A stretch of 36,608 nucleotides of DNA from an uncultured Clostridium sp. (GTDB lineage Bacteria; Bacillota; Clostridia; TANB77; CAG-508). Each line of letters starts with the position of its first letter. The first letter of the stretch is position 1. The notes under the pieces were generated by a model. It made no database searches. It was not told where the DNA came from and saw only the letters and a list, made by a program, of their open reading frames with translations. The position numbers and the translations under genes were made by a program. Positions 1 through 8,187 of the stretch are shown here, piece by piece. The stretch spans positions 1 through 36,608 of the forward strand of contig CATZPY010000013.1 of the NCBI GenBank assembly GCA_958422985.1. Reading direction: 5' to 3'.

Positions 1-943
1 ATTTAATTAAGTCTGGGTGTAATCCCATTACTCCTGTTTCTAAAGTTGCTCTTTCTCCTTCTTCTTTAATTGTTTCTGCTAATTCTTCTTTAGCTTTTTC
101 TACCATTTCTTCTATTTTGGCAGGATGTATTCTTCCATCATCAATTAATTTTTCTAGAGCTATTCTTGCAACTTCTCTTCTTAATGGGTCAAAACCTGAA
201 AGAACTACTGCTTCTGGAGTATCATCTATTATTAAATCTACACCAGTTAATGTTTCTATAGCTTTTATATTTCTACCTTCCCTTCCTATAATTCTACCTT
301 TCATATCATCATTTGGAAGTGAAACTATTGAAACTGTAGTTTCTTGTGAATGGTCTGCAGCACATTTTTGGATAGAATATCCAATAATTTCTTTTGCCAT
401 TTTATCTGCTTGTTCTTTAAATTGTTGCTCTTTATCTTTTATTAATATGGCCTTTTCATTAGTTATTTGTTCATCAATTTCTTTTAGTAATTGTTTTTTA
501 GCTTCTTCAGAAGTTAAATTAGATATTCTTTCTAGTTCTTCTCTTTGCATAGAGATAAGTTTTTCTAAATTTAATTTTTCATTTTCTAAATCTTGTCTTC
601 TTAACTCTAAATCTTTTTCTTTCTTTTCCAAATTGTCTGACTTTTTATCTATGTTTTCTTCTCTTTGGAATAATCTTTTTTCTTGACTTTGAATTTCGCC
701 TCTTCTTTCTTTAATCTCTTTATCTAATTCATTCCTTGCATTCATTATTTCTTCTTTTGCTTTAAATATTTCTTCTTTTTTTCTATTTTCTGCATCTTTA
801 TTAGCAAGTTCTAATATTTTTTTTGCTTCTTCTTCAGCACTTTGAATCTTAGATTCTGCTATTTTCTTTCTATATACAACTCCTATAAAAAAGAATATAA
901 CAGCAGAGATTATAATAGAAGCGATAATGATTCCGATATTCAT
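1..943 (-). CDS. rny: Ribonuclease Y, 5' part (cut by window edge)
   Basis: Membrane-anchored endoribonuclease that starts mRNA decay in Gram-positive bacteria. The reading frame opens at the ATG at 943-941 and runs off the left edge without a stop, giving about 314 residues. It begins with a single hydrophobic anchor (about residues 2-22), continues with a long charged Glu/Lys-rich coiled coil (about 25-195), and then a KH domain with the motif GRIIGREGRN followed by the typical DDTPEAVVLSGFDP segment. The catalytic HD domain lies beyond the window. A purine-rich ribosome site (AGAGGGG) precedes the start, and a near-consensus promoter lies at 1030-1058. With pnp nearby this puts two RNA-decay enzymes in the window. 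The order anchor, coiled coil, KH makes the assignment secure. Confidence 0.95.
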   Translation of the reverse strand, partial: MNIGIIIASIIISAVIFFFIGVVYRKKIAESKIQSAEEEAKKILELANKDAENRKKEEIFKAKEEIMNARNELDKEIKERRGEIQSQEKRLFQREENIDKKSDNLEKKEKDLELRRQDLENEKLNLEKLISMQREELERISNLTSEEAKKQLLKEIDEQITNEKAILIKDKEQQFKEQADKMAKEIIGYSIQKCAADHSQETTVSIVSLPNDDMKGRIIGREGRNIKAIETLTGVDLIIDDTPEAVVLSGFDPLRREVARIALEKLIDDGRIHPAKIEEMVEKAKEELAETIKEEGERATLETGVMGLHPDLIK

Positions 944-1029
944 AACCCCTCTACCTCTTTCTATTAAATTTTCAATGTACAGTGTAAATATATATAAAAT
1001 TTTTGAAATATATTTTTACTCACAATATA

Positions 1030-1058
1030 ATTTTATCTTTTATATGCAATACTGTCAA
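1030..1058 (-). promoter_or_regulatory. SigA-type promoter of rny
   Basis: Reading the minus strand, TTGACA (1058-1053) is followed after 17 bases by TAAAAT (1035-1030), about 87 bases upstream of the rny start. The rest of the 944-1170 gap shows no gene; the short plus-strand frame there overlaps the rny start and is AT-driven. Confidence 0.7.
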
Positions 1059-1170
1059 GGTTATTTATGTAAAATGTTTGTATTATACATATTTTTCCTG
1101 CTAATCGGATTTATGCTTGATCTTTAAAATATCGATTAAATATTTTAGATATCCTTATTATTGTAATTAG

Positions 1171-1211
1171 AAAAAACATCCTTAAATCCTAAAAATTTAA
1201 AGATGTTTTTT
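1171..1211 (-). terminator. Intrinsic terminator after thrS
   Basis: A 16-base stem with one mismatch (AAAAAACATCCTTAAA on the left arm) closes a 9-base loop a few bases after the thrS stop codon and ends in a T run on the minus strand. Confidence 0.8.
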
Positions 1212-1214
1212 ATT

Positions 1215-3158
1215 TTATCTTTCTTTATTTTCTATTTCTTTTTTCATTCTATTTAAGAATTCATCTACATTAACTTGACCTATATCTCCTTCTTTTCTAG
1301 ATCTTACTGCAACTGCATTATTTTCTATTTCTTTATCTCCTACAACTAACATATATGGTATTTTTTGTAATTGAGCTTCACGAATTTTATATCCTATTTT
1401 TTCGTTTCTGTCATCAACTTCAATTCTTATACCTTCTTTTTTATATTTTAATTCTATTTCTTTTGCATATTCTACTTGTGCATCTGAAATTGGTAATATT
1501 TTTGCTTGTGTTGGAGCTATCCATAATGGTAGTGCTCCCTTTGTTTCTTCTAATAAGAAAGATATAAATCTATCTGAAGTACCTAAAATAGCCCTATGAA
1601 TTACTACTGGTCTATGTGCTTTTCCATCTTCTCCTATATATTCTAGATTAAATCTTTCTGGTAAAGCAAAATCTAATTGACATGTTGGAATTGTTACATC
1701 ATGGTTTAAAGCTGTTTTTATTTGAATATCTATTTTAGGACCATAAAAAGCTGCTTCCCCTTTAGCTTCATAAAAGTCAATGTTTAGTTCTTTTAATATA
1801 GCTCTTAATTGGCTTTCTGCTGTTTCCCACATTTCATCATTGTCAATATATTTTTCTTTATTTTCTTTATCTCTTAAAGATAGTCTAAATTTAAATGCAG
1901 AAGCTGGGAATCCAAAATCTTTTTGGTATACTTCAAATATTAAATTTAAAACCTTTCCTACTTCTTCTTTTATTTGGTCAGGTCTTACGAATAAGTGTGC
2001 ATCATTTTGGCACATTTCTCTAACTCTTTCTAGTCCACAAACACTTCCACTTGCTTCATATCTAAAGTCATGTGCAAGTTCACCTATTCTTATTGGTAAG
2101 TCCCTATATGAATGTAATTTGTTTCTGTATATCAACATATGATGTGGGCAGTTCATTGGTCTTAATACCATTTCTTCATTATCCATTTTCATTACTGGGA
2201 ACATGTCATCTTTATAATGATCCCAATGTCCACTTGTTTTATATAATGCAACATTTGCAAGTGATGGTGTATATACATGTTTATATCCTAATTCTATTTC
2301 TTTATCTTGAATATATCTTTCCAAAATTCTTCTTATTGTAGCTCCATCTGGTAAATACATTGGAAGTCCTGAGCCAACAAGTTCATGAGTCATAAATAAG
2401 TCTAATTCTTTACCAATTTTTCTATGATCTCTTTCTTTAGCTTCTTCTAATAATTGCATATATTCTTCTAATTGTGATTTTTTAGGAAAAGCTATTCCAT
2501 AAATTCTTTGTAACATTTTATTTTTTTCGTTTCCTCTCCAGTACGCACCAGATGCAGATAATAGTTTTACTACTTTTACTTTTCCTGTACTCATTAAGTG
2601 TGGTCCTGCACATAAATCTACAAATTCACCTTGTTTATAGAAAGAAATTTCTTCTCCTTCTGGTAATTCTTCTATTAATTCCACTTTATAAGGTTCATTA
2701 TTTTCTTTCATAAAATTGATTGCTTCTTCTCTTTGAAGAGTATATTTTTCTATTGGTAAGTCTTCTTTTATTATCTTTTTAATCTCTTCTTCTATTTTTT
2801 CAAAATCATCTTCTGAAAAAGTCTTGTCCGTATCAAAATCATAATAAAATCCATTTTCTATTGCTGGGCCTATTGTTAATTTTACATCTTTATATAATCT
2901 TTTAACAGCTTGTGCCATAATATGTGCACTTGTATGCCAATATGCTCTTTTTCCTTCTAAATCTTCTTCTTGAAATGTATGAATTACTAAGTCACAATCT
3001 TCATTTATTTCATATCTTAAATCTTTTACCTCACCATTAATTTCTCCACAAGTTGCAACTCTTGCCAATCCTTCGCTTATTTCTTTTGCTACATCTAATA
3101 TTTTTGTTCCTTTTTCTACCTTCATTATAGATCCATCTTTTAATTTTAGTTTAATCAT
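1215..3158 (-). CDS. thrS: Threonyl-tRNA synthetase
   Basis: Class II synthetase that charges tRNA-Thr and edits mischarged Ser-tRNA-Thr. In order: an N-terminal TGS domain (MIKLKLKDG onward), the second editing domain with HTSAH and DLCAGPH, the class II core with the zinc-binding MNCPHH, a motif-2 type FRYEASG and motif-3 HRAILGTSDRF, and a C-terminal anticodon-binding domain (LPLWIAPTQ). Length 647 residues, normal for the family. An upstream in-frame ATG at 3215 would add 19 residues, but the ATG at 3158 has AGGAGG at the right distance and starts the TGS domain directly, so I choose it. Expression is controlled by the T-box leader just upstream. A terminator follows at 1171-1211. Confidence 0.97.
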   Translation of the reverse strand: MIKLKLKDGSIMKVEKGTKILDVAKEISEGLARVATCGEINGEVKDLRYEINEDCDLVIHTFQEEDLEGKRAYWHTSAHIMAQAVKRLYKDVKLTIGPAIENGFYYDFDTDKTFSEDDFEKIEEEIKKIIKEDLPIEKYTLQREEAINFMKENNEPYKVELIEELPEGEEISFYKQGEFVDLCAGPHLMSTGKVKVVKLLSASGAYWRGNEKNKMLQRIYGIAFPKKSQLEEYMQLLEEAKERDHRKIGKELDLFMTHELVGSGLPMYLPDGATIRRILERYIQDKEIELGYKHVYTPSLANVALYKTSGHWDHYKDDMFPVMKMDNEEMVLRPMNCPHHMLIYRNKLHSYRDLPIRIGELAHDFRYEASGSVCGLERVREMCQNDAHLFVRPDQIKEEVGKVLNLIFEVYQKDFGFPASAFKFRLSLRDKENKEKYIDNDEMWETAESQLRAILKELNIDFYEAKGEAAFYGPKIDIQIKTALNHDVTIPTCQLDFALPERFNLEYIGEDGKAHRPVVIHRAILGTSDRFISFLLEETKGALPLWIAPTQAKILPISDAQVEYAKEIELKYKKEGIRIEVDDRNEKIGYKIREAQLQKIPYMLVVGDKEIENNAVAVRSRKEGDIGQVNVDEFLNRMKKEIENKER

Positions 3159-3263
3159 AACTATACCTCCTATATATTTATTAAGAATGAAACATTTATA
3201 TTTATTACTTGCCATTTAATTTCATCTAGATTTTAAGGACTGTCTACGAATCCAGATATAACA

Positions 3264-3305
3264 AAAAGCACCCTCTATAGGCTTTCTAGCCTATAGGAGT
3301 GCTTA
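3264..3305 (-). terminator. T-box conditional terminator
   Basis: Stem AAGCACTCCTATAGGC with GCCTATAGAGGGTGCTT, loop TAGAAA-like, then a T run; overlaps the right arm of the antiterminator. Followed by the thrS start about 105 bases downstream. Confidence 0.85.
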
Positions 3306-3441
3306 CACGGTTCCATCCTATTTTTTACTTAATTGATTATATCGTTATCAACGCTATAGGTTATTAGCCTAAGTGCTTAAAAAGCTAGTTTTTCAATTAG
3401 CTACATTTAAATTAGCTTTCAGCCTACGACTAATTCTCTCT
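3264..3441 (-). promoter_or_regulatory. T-box leader (tRNA-Thr responsive) of thrS
   Basis: Minus-strand leader between the upstream glycosyltransferase and thrS. It opens with an AGAGAG element followed by a hairpin with arms AATTAG/CTAATT (3440-3411), and carries the T-box core ATAGGATGGAACCGTG (3321-3306). ATAGGA (3321-3316) can pair with TCCTAT (3298-3293) to form the antiterminator bulge presenting TGGA to the tRNA acceptor end. The same TCCTAT is part of the competing terminator stem at 3264-3305, which has a run of T. This is the mutually exclusive arrangement expected of a T-box. A candidate specifier triplet ACU (Thr) lies at 3389-3387, but I could not fold Stem I confidently enough to be sure of it. 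Apart from about 100 bases between the terminator and thrS, this element fills the 3159-3486 gene-free stretch. Confidence 0.9.
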
Positions 3442-3486
3442 AAAAACAAACACTAATTTACTTTTTCTTTTTATTGCATATATATT

Positions 3487-4740
3487 TTATACTTTTTCGA
3501 GTTCTGCGCTTTCTTGTACTTCATTAATTTTAATATCTCTAACGTGATCTATTTTTTCCCATTTAGTATCTCGCTTGAATAATACTTTAAAATTTATAAG
3601 TAACCATGATCCTAAGAATAATGGATAACATAATAATCCTTTTATCATAGGCTTAATTGGTCTTTTATCTAGTTTTAGTATTAACAATCCTGTTAATATT
3701 GGTAAAAAGAAAGTTGGTATAATGTATCTTGCATAATTTAACATTAAATCTGAAGTTGTCATACCATTATTTAAGTATATTATTGCATTTAGTAATAATA
3801 CTACTATTGCTATTATAAACATTGGTATACTTCCTAAAATATATAATAAACCATCAAAATTCATTAATGTTTTATGCTCTTTTACACCTCTTGCAAGTTC
3901 TTTAGTATATTGTTGAATACATTGTATATGGCCAACACTCCATCTTGTTCTTTGTGACCATGATTGTCTAAATCCTACTGGTTGTTCGTCATATACTATT
4001 GCATCTGTTGCCCAACCTAATTTTCTTCCTTTTATGATTCTTTTAAGTGAAAATTCTATATCCTCTGTTAAAGTTTGTGTATCCCATCCATTTGGTTTTA
4101 TCACATCAAATTTTACCATAAAACCTGTTCCATTTAATAACGGTGATAGTCCTAAATTGTATCTTGCTAAATGGTAGAAACGGTGCATTGTCCAATAGAA
4201 TATTGCGTAACCTGCTGTTACCCAACTATCCGTTGGATTTTTTATATCTCTATAACCTTGAACTACATCTTCTCCTTGACATAGTTTTTTGTTCATTGCT
4301 TTTATAAAACTTTTATCTACAATGTTATCTGCATCAAATACAAAGAATGCATCATATGGAGCATTTTCCTGTATTTTTTGTTGTAAAAACCATTGTAAAG
4401 CATAACCTTTTGTTTTTTTCTCGCTGTCAAATCTTTCGTACACTATAGCTCCTTTTTCTCTAGCTACTTGTGCAGTATTATCGGTACAATTATCTGCTAT
4501 TACATATATATCGTATAAATCTTTTGGATAATCTTGATTTTTTAAACTCTCCACTAAATTTCCTACAACCGCTTCTTCATTATGCGCTGGAATAATAGCC
4601 ATAAATTTATGCTTTTTGTCTACTAATAAGGGTTTTTCTTTTAATTTTACAAGCGAACATATACTAATCATTAATTGGTATAGCCAAAATATAGTAAGTA
4701 CCCAAACTAATGCTTGTTGAACTATATATAAATATTCCAT
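3487..4740 (-). CDS. Membrane glycosyltransferase, family 2
   Basis: Likely an inverting, processive-type GT2 enzyme that transfers sugars from a nucleotide sugar at the membrane. 417 residues: an N-terminal membrane segment (about 8-30), a GT-A catalytic domain with FMAIIPAHNEE, IADNCTDNT, the metal-binding DAD (about residue 137), the catalytic TED and QRTRW (the QxxRW acceptor motif of cellulose and poly-GlcNAc synthase-like enzymes), then three or so C-terminal membrane segments (about 300-395). All key residues are present. The gene is alone between thrS and pnp and has its own promoter at 4791-4819. The substrate and product cannot be told from sequence; an exopolysaccharide or glycolipid role is inference. 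The ribosome site (GAGGGAAG) is weak compared with its neighbours. Confidence 0.85.
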   Translation of the reverse strand: MEYLYIVQQALVWVLTIFWLYQLMISICSLVKLKEKPLLVDKKHKFMAIIPAHNEEAVVGNLVESLKNQDYPKDLYDIYVIADNCTDNTAQVAREKGAIVYERFDSEKKTKGYALQWFLQQKIQENAPYDAFFVFDADNIVDKSFIKAMNKKLCQGEDVVQGYRDIKNPTDSWVTAGYAIFYWTMHRFYHLARYNLGLSPLLNGTGFMVKFDVIKPNGWDTQTLTEDIEFSLKRIIKGRKLGWATDAIVYDEQPVGFRQSWSQRTRWSVGHIQCIQQYTKELARGVKEHKTLMNFDGLLYILGSIPMFIIAIVVLLLNAIIYLNNGMTTSDLMLNYARYIIPTFFLPILTGLLILKLDKRPIKPMIKGLLCYPLFLGSWLLINFKVLFKRDTKWEKIDHVRDIKINEVQESAELEKV

Positions 4741-4790
4741 TTCTTCCCTCTCTTTTTATTATTTATTCTATAATATTCACTACAATTACA

Positions 4791-4819
4791 ATTATACTAT
4801 CTTTATACTATTTTTGCAA
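4791..4819 (-). promoter_or_regulatory. SigA-type promoter of the glycosyltransferase gene
   Basis: Minus strand: TTGCAA (4819-4814), 17-base spacer, TATAAT (4796-4791), ending about 50 bases before the start codon. No clear terminator hairpin was found between pnp and this promoter. Confidence 0.65.
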
Positions 4820-4859
4820 CTTTTGACAAAATTTAATAAATTCTTAATATTTTTTTGTT

Positions 4860-6968
4860 TTAATTATTTTCTTCTACATCTTTCATAGATAAGTTTATTC
4901 TACCTTGGTCGTCTATTTCTATTACTTTTGCTTTAACCTTATCTCCTTCATGTAGAACATCTTCTACATTTTTTACTCTTTCTTTTGATATTTTTGAAAT
5001 ATGAACTAATCCTTCTTTCCCCATACCTAAATCTACAAATGCTCCGAAATTCATAATCTTAGTAACATTTCCTTCGTACACTTGTCCTACTTCTATTTCT
5101 CTTACTATTTCTTCTATTATTTCTTTAGCTCTGCTTGCTTGTTTTTCATCTGAAGAATAAATAAATACTTGTCCATCTTCTTTAATATCTATTTTTACAC
5201 CAGTTTCTTCTATTATTTTATTAATTGTTTTTCCACCTGTTCCAATTACATCTTTAATTTTTTCTACTTTTATCTTTAAATTCATAATTTTTGGTGCATA
5301 TTCTGATATATGTTCTCTTGGCCCTGCTAATTGCTTTAACATTATTTCATTTAATATATATTCACGTGCTTTTTTTGTTCTTGCGAATGCCTCTTTTATT
5401 ATCTTATATGATAATCCATCTATTTTTATATCAACTTGTATTGCTGTTATACCCTTTTCTGTTCCACCTACTTTAAAGTCCATATCGCCGAAAAAATCTT
5501 CTATACCTTGAATATCTGTTAGCATTACATAATCATCTGAACCATTTGGATCTGTTACGAGCCCTGTAGAAATTCCCGCAACTGGTCTTTTTATTGGAAC
5601 ACCTGCATCCATTAATGCTAATGTACTGGCACAAATACTTGCTTGTGATGTAGAACCATTTGAAGATAATACCTCTGAAACTACTCTTATTGCATATGGG
5701 AATTCTTCTTCACTTGGTATTACTGGAACTAATGCTTTTTCTGCTAAAGCTCCATGACCAATTTCTCTTCTACCTGGTCCTCTTGATGGTCTTGCTTCTC
5801 CAACACTATAGCTTGGGAAATTGTATTGGTGCATATATCTTTTACTTTCTTCTGTATCTATGCCATCTAATGCTTGTTCTTCTGATACCATTCCTAATGT
5901 TGCAATTGATAGTACTTGTGTTTGACCTCTTGTGAATAATCCACTACCATGTACTCTTGGAAGTAATCCTGCTTCACATGATAACGGTCTTATTTCGTCT
6001 ATCTTTCTACCATCTGGTCTTTTATGTTCTGTATATATCATTTCTCTTACACATTTCTTTTCTAAGTCATGTATACTTGTTGCAATATCTGACATTATTT
6101 CTTCTGTTTTTTCTTCTCCAAGTTTATTTGTAAAATATTCTACAATTTCTTCTGTTAATTTATCTATATTTTCATCTCTTACTTCTTTATCTACTGCTTG
6201 TACTGCTTCATACATTTTAGATTTGTATTCTTTTTCTACTTCAACATAAATTTCTTCATTTACAGCAAATGATTTATATTCAAATTTAGGTTTTCCTATT
6301 TCTTTTTTCATTTTTCCTATAAAAGTACATAATTTTTTTATTTCTTTATGTGCTTTTTTTATTGCTTCTAACATAATGTCGTCTGGTATTTCATCTGCTC
6401 CAGCTTCTATCATTGCTATTTTATCTTTTGTTCCTGCAACTGTAAGTGTTAGTCTACTATTTTTTCTTTGTTCTTCTGTTGGATTTATTACAATTTCGTC
6501 ATTAACATACCCAACTGCAACAGCTGCTGTTGGACCACCAAATGGAATATCTGATATTGATAATGCTGCTGAAGCTCCAATCATTGCACAAATTTCTGGT
6601 TGATTATCTTGTTCTACTGATAATACTGTTGCTACAACACATACATCATTTCTAAAATCTTTTGGAAATAGTGGTCTTAATGGTCTATCTATTGCTCTTG
6701 ATGTAAGTATAGCTTTATCACTTGGCTTTCCTTCTCTTTTTGTATAACTTCCTGGTATTTTTCCTACTGCATATAGTTTTTCTTCATAATCTACTGATAA
6801 TGGGAAAAAATCTATCCCATCTCTTGGTTCTTTAGATGCTGTAACATCTACTAATACTACTGTATCCCCATATTTTACTAAAACACTACCATTTGCTAAA
6901 CCTGCAAGTTTTCCTGTTTCTAGTGTAAGTGTTCTTCCTGCTAATTCTGTTGAATACGATTTAAACAT
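4860..6968 (-). CDS. pnp: Polyribonucleotide nucleotidyltransferase (PNPase)
   Basis: Phosphorolytic 3'-5' exoribonuclease of the RNA degradosome-type machinery. Two RNase PH domains are separated by an all-helical linker; the N-terminal copy contains GKIPGSYTKREG and RPLRPLFPK, the C-terminal copy RPDGRKIDEIRPL and SNGSTSQAS. They are followed by a KH domain (IGTGGKTINKIIEETG) and a C-terminal S1 domain (GAFVDLGMGKEGLVHIS). About 702 residues, normal. The frame has ATG codons at 6974 and 6968; AGGAG is only 2 bases from the first but 8 from the second (MFKSYS...), so I place the start at 6968. It lies downstream of rpsO, the conserved rpsO-pnp pair, with a promoter-like element in the gap. 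Confidence 0.97.
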   Translation of the reverse strand: MFKSYSTELAGRTLTLETGKLAGLANGSVLVKYGDTVVLVDVTASKEPRDGIDFFPLSVDYEEKLYAVGKIPGSYTKREGKPSDKAILTSRAIDRPLRPLFPKDFRNDVCVVATVLSVEQDNQPEICAMIGASAALSISDIPFGGPTAAVAVGYVNDEIVINPTEEQRKNSRLTLTVAGTKDKIAMIEAGADEIPDDIMLEAIKKAHKEIKKLCTFIGKMKKEIGKPKFEYKSFAVNEEIYVEVEKEYKSKMYEAVQAVDKEVRDENIDKLTEEIVEYFTNKLGEEKTEEIMSDIATSIHDLEKKCVREMIYTEHKRPDGRKIDEIRPLSCEAGLLPRVHGSGLFTRGQTQVLSIATLGMVSEEQALDGIDTEESKRYMHQYNFPSYSVGEARPSRGPGRREIGHGALAEKALVPVIPSEEEFPYAIRVVSEVLSSNGSTSQASICASTLALMDAGVPIKRPVAGISTGLVTDPNGSDDYVMLTDIQGIEDFFGDMDFKVGGTEKGITAIQVDIKIDGLSYKIIKEAFARTKKAREYILNEIMLKQLAGPREHISEYAPKIMNLKIKVEKIKDVIGTGGKTINKIIEETGVKIDIKEDGQVFIYSSDEKQASRAKEIIEEIVREIEVGQVYEGNVTKIMNFGAFVDLGMGKEGLVHISKISKERVKNVEDVLHEGDKVKAKVIEIDDQGRINLSMKDVEENN

Positions 6969-7085
6969 TTTCATCTCTCCTCTAATAATTATTTTACTTA
7001 TTTATTATTAGATGTAACCTCTATTCTAAATTATTATACATAGTTCAGAATACAAGCTACTTTCTAAATTAATAAATAAGTATTC

Positions 7086-7121
7086 ATTATACCATTTTAG
7101 GGCGTATGATAACGCCCTAAA
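7086..7121 (-). promoter_or_regulatory. Hairpin after rpsO overlapping an extended -10 promoter for pnp
   Basis: A perfect 10-bp stem (TTTAGGGCGT with ACGCCCTAAA, arms 7096-7105 and 7112-7121) lies 8 bases after the rpsO stop. It lacks a good T run. Directly after it on the minus strand comes TGGTATAAT (7094-7086), an extended -10 element. The hairpin may be a weak terminator or RNA processing site between rpsO and pnp, with the -10 supplying extra pnp transcripts; the function is inference. Confidence 0.5.
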
Positions 7122-7129
7122 GTTGTATA

Positions 7130-7393
7130 TTATTTTCTTAAACCTAATTTTGCTATTATGTCCCTATATCTTTGAACATCTTTTTTAGCTAAGTAATTTA
7201 ATAAGTTTCTTCTTTTTCCAACCATTTTTAAAAGACCTCTTCTTGAATGGTTATCTTTTTTGTGAACTTTTAAGTGTTCTGTTAACTCATTAATTCTTTC
7301 TGTTAAAAGAGCGATTTGAACTTCTGGTGAACCAGTATCTTTTTCATCTCTTTTATAAGTATTAATAACTTCTTGTTTTCTTTCTTTTGTCAT
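7130..7393 (-). CDS. rpsO: 30S ribosomal protein S15
   Basis: Primary 16S rRNA-binding protein that nucleates the platform of the small subunit. 87 residues, close to the usual 88-89, with the family core TGSPEVQIALLTERINELTEHL and the SRRGLLKMVGKRRNLLNYL block. AGGAGG sits 7 bases before the ATG. Its own promoter is at 7480-7508, giving an approximately 80-base leader that could carry autoregulation. It pairs with pnp downstream, as in most bacteria. Confidence 0.98.
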   Translation of the reverse strand: MTKERKQEVINTYKRDEKDTGSPEVQIALLTERINELTEHLKVHKKDNHSRRGLLKMVGKRRNLLNYLAKKDVQRYRDIIAKLGLRK

Positions 7394-7428
7394 GTTTACA
7401 CCTCCTATAATTTTTATTCTTTAAACTG

Positions 7429-7460
7429 AGCTAAAGTTAGGTGTGTTATATCCTATAGCT
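7429..7460 (-). promoter_or_regulatory. Possible S15-binding hairpin in the rpsO leader
   Basis: In the leader, AGCT-A-TAGG (7460-7452 region) can pair with CCTA and AGCT (7441-7438 and 7432-7429) around a 10-base loop with an asymmetric internal loop. S15 is known to autoregulate through varied leader structures in other bacteria; that this hairpin does so here is inference. Confidence 0.3.
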
Positions 7461-7479
7461 AAGTATAAAGACTTTAAAT

Positions 7480-7508
7480 ATTTTACTATATTTCAAATAA
7501 AAAATCAA
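7480..7508 (-). promoter_or_regulatory. SigA-type promoter of rpsO
   Basis: Minus strand: TTGATT (7508-7503), 17-base spacer, TAAAAT (7485-7480). The stretch from 7509 to 7633 upstream is AT-rich and shows nothing else. Confidence 0.65.
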
Positions 7509-7633
7509 GTAATTTAGTTAATGTTTCTACTATTATTAGATAATTATTATGATACATATTATCTTTTAATTTTACTATTTAACAATTATTATATGTTTAT
7601 TTATAACTCTCTATTCTCCTATTATTTAATAGC

Positions 7634-7665
7634 AAAGTAGGACCGTTATTATACGATCCCACTTT
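7634..7665 (-). terminator. Terminator-like hairpin after the 118-residue gene
   Basis: Thirteen-base stem including two G-U pairs (arms AAAGTAGGACCGT and ACGATCCCACTTT) about 11 bases after the stop; the following T run is short (TTTGCTATTAAA), so termination efficiency is uncertain. Confidence 0.6.
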
Positions 7666-7676
7666 TAGAAGGTTGA

Positions 7677-8033
7677 TTATGCCGTTATTCTGGCTATAAT
7701 ATCGCGAATTTTGTTTCCTCTGTTCTCAGAATAAAACTTTTCTAGTCTTTCCAGTTCCAAGTCTAAATCGATTGTTCCTCTGCCTTCTAGCTCCGCAATC
7801 TTTTTTCTTGCCTTCAAGCACAAAATTTTGAATACAATACTTTCTTCTTGGTATGATTCTTTCTTGTATTCATCCAACATTCTGCAGAATGTTTTTGCAC
7901 TTTCAAGATCTTTTATCTCTCCCAGAATTTTAGTTTCGACAAAATCTTTTAAGTATTTAGCCTCCATTTGTTGCGATGTTACTAATTCTTTTTCCATCCG
8001 TTCACTGGTTACTTCAAATTTCATTGTTTCCAT
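7677..8033 (-). CDS. Unrecognised 118-residue charged protein
   Basis: I do not recognise the family. The frame is well supported: AGGAGG lies 7 bases before the ATG, a promoter is at 8077-8105, and a hairpin follows the stop. The product is soluble, predicted mostly helical and rich in Glu, Lys and Arg, without signal peptide or membrane segment. The central part contains two Cys (CRMLDE and LCLKARKK) that are too few for a metal site. The gene is a single unit and locally reaches 35-45% GC, clearly less AT-rich than pnp or rluA beside it, with more C at third positions. It might be a recently gained or lineage-restricted gene. No function is claimed. Confidence 0.7.
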   Translation of the reverse strand: METMKFEVTSERMEKELVTSQQMEAKYLKDFVETKILGEIKDLESAKTFCRMLDEYKKESYQEESIVFKILCLKARKKIAELEGRGTIDLDLELERLEKFYSENRGNKIRDIIARITA

Positions 8034-8076
8034 ACTATTACCTCCTAGTATTTGCTGTACTTTTAGTTACATTTTT

Positions 8077-8105
8077 ATATTAACATATTTATGTAAATTT
8101 GTAAA
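8077..8105 (-). promoter_or_regulatory. SigA-type promoter of the 118-residue gene
   Basis: Minus strand: TTTACA (8105-8100), 17-base spacer, TAATAT (8082-8077), ending about 44 bases before the start codon. Confidence 0.55.
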
Positions 8106-8187
8106 TGCTATTTTTATTATAACATATCATTTCCTTACACATATTGCTTTTATTAAATTAATTATTTATAATATGACTGGTGATATT

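Noticed and set aside
117..686. 189-residue open frame on the plus strand inside rny
   Set aside because: Antisense shadow: Ser/Phe/Leu-rich product typical of reading a Glu/Lys-rich gene backwards, with no ribosome site; rny on the other strand has clear domains.
927..1127. 66-residue plus-strand frame between rny and thrS
   Set aside because: Starts inside the rny start region, has no ribosome site, and its product is an AT-driven Phe/Ile/Tyr string over the rny promoter.
7828..8187. Long N-terminal extension of the pseudouridine synthase
   Set aside because: The extension is antisense to the 118-residue gene and does not look like protein; the ATG at 8188 with GGTGAT fits the family length.
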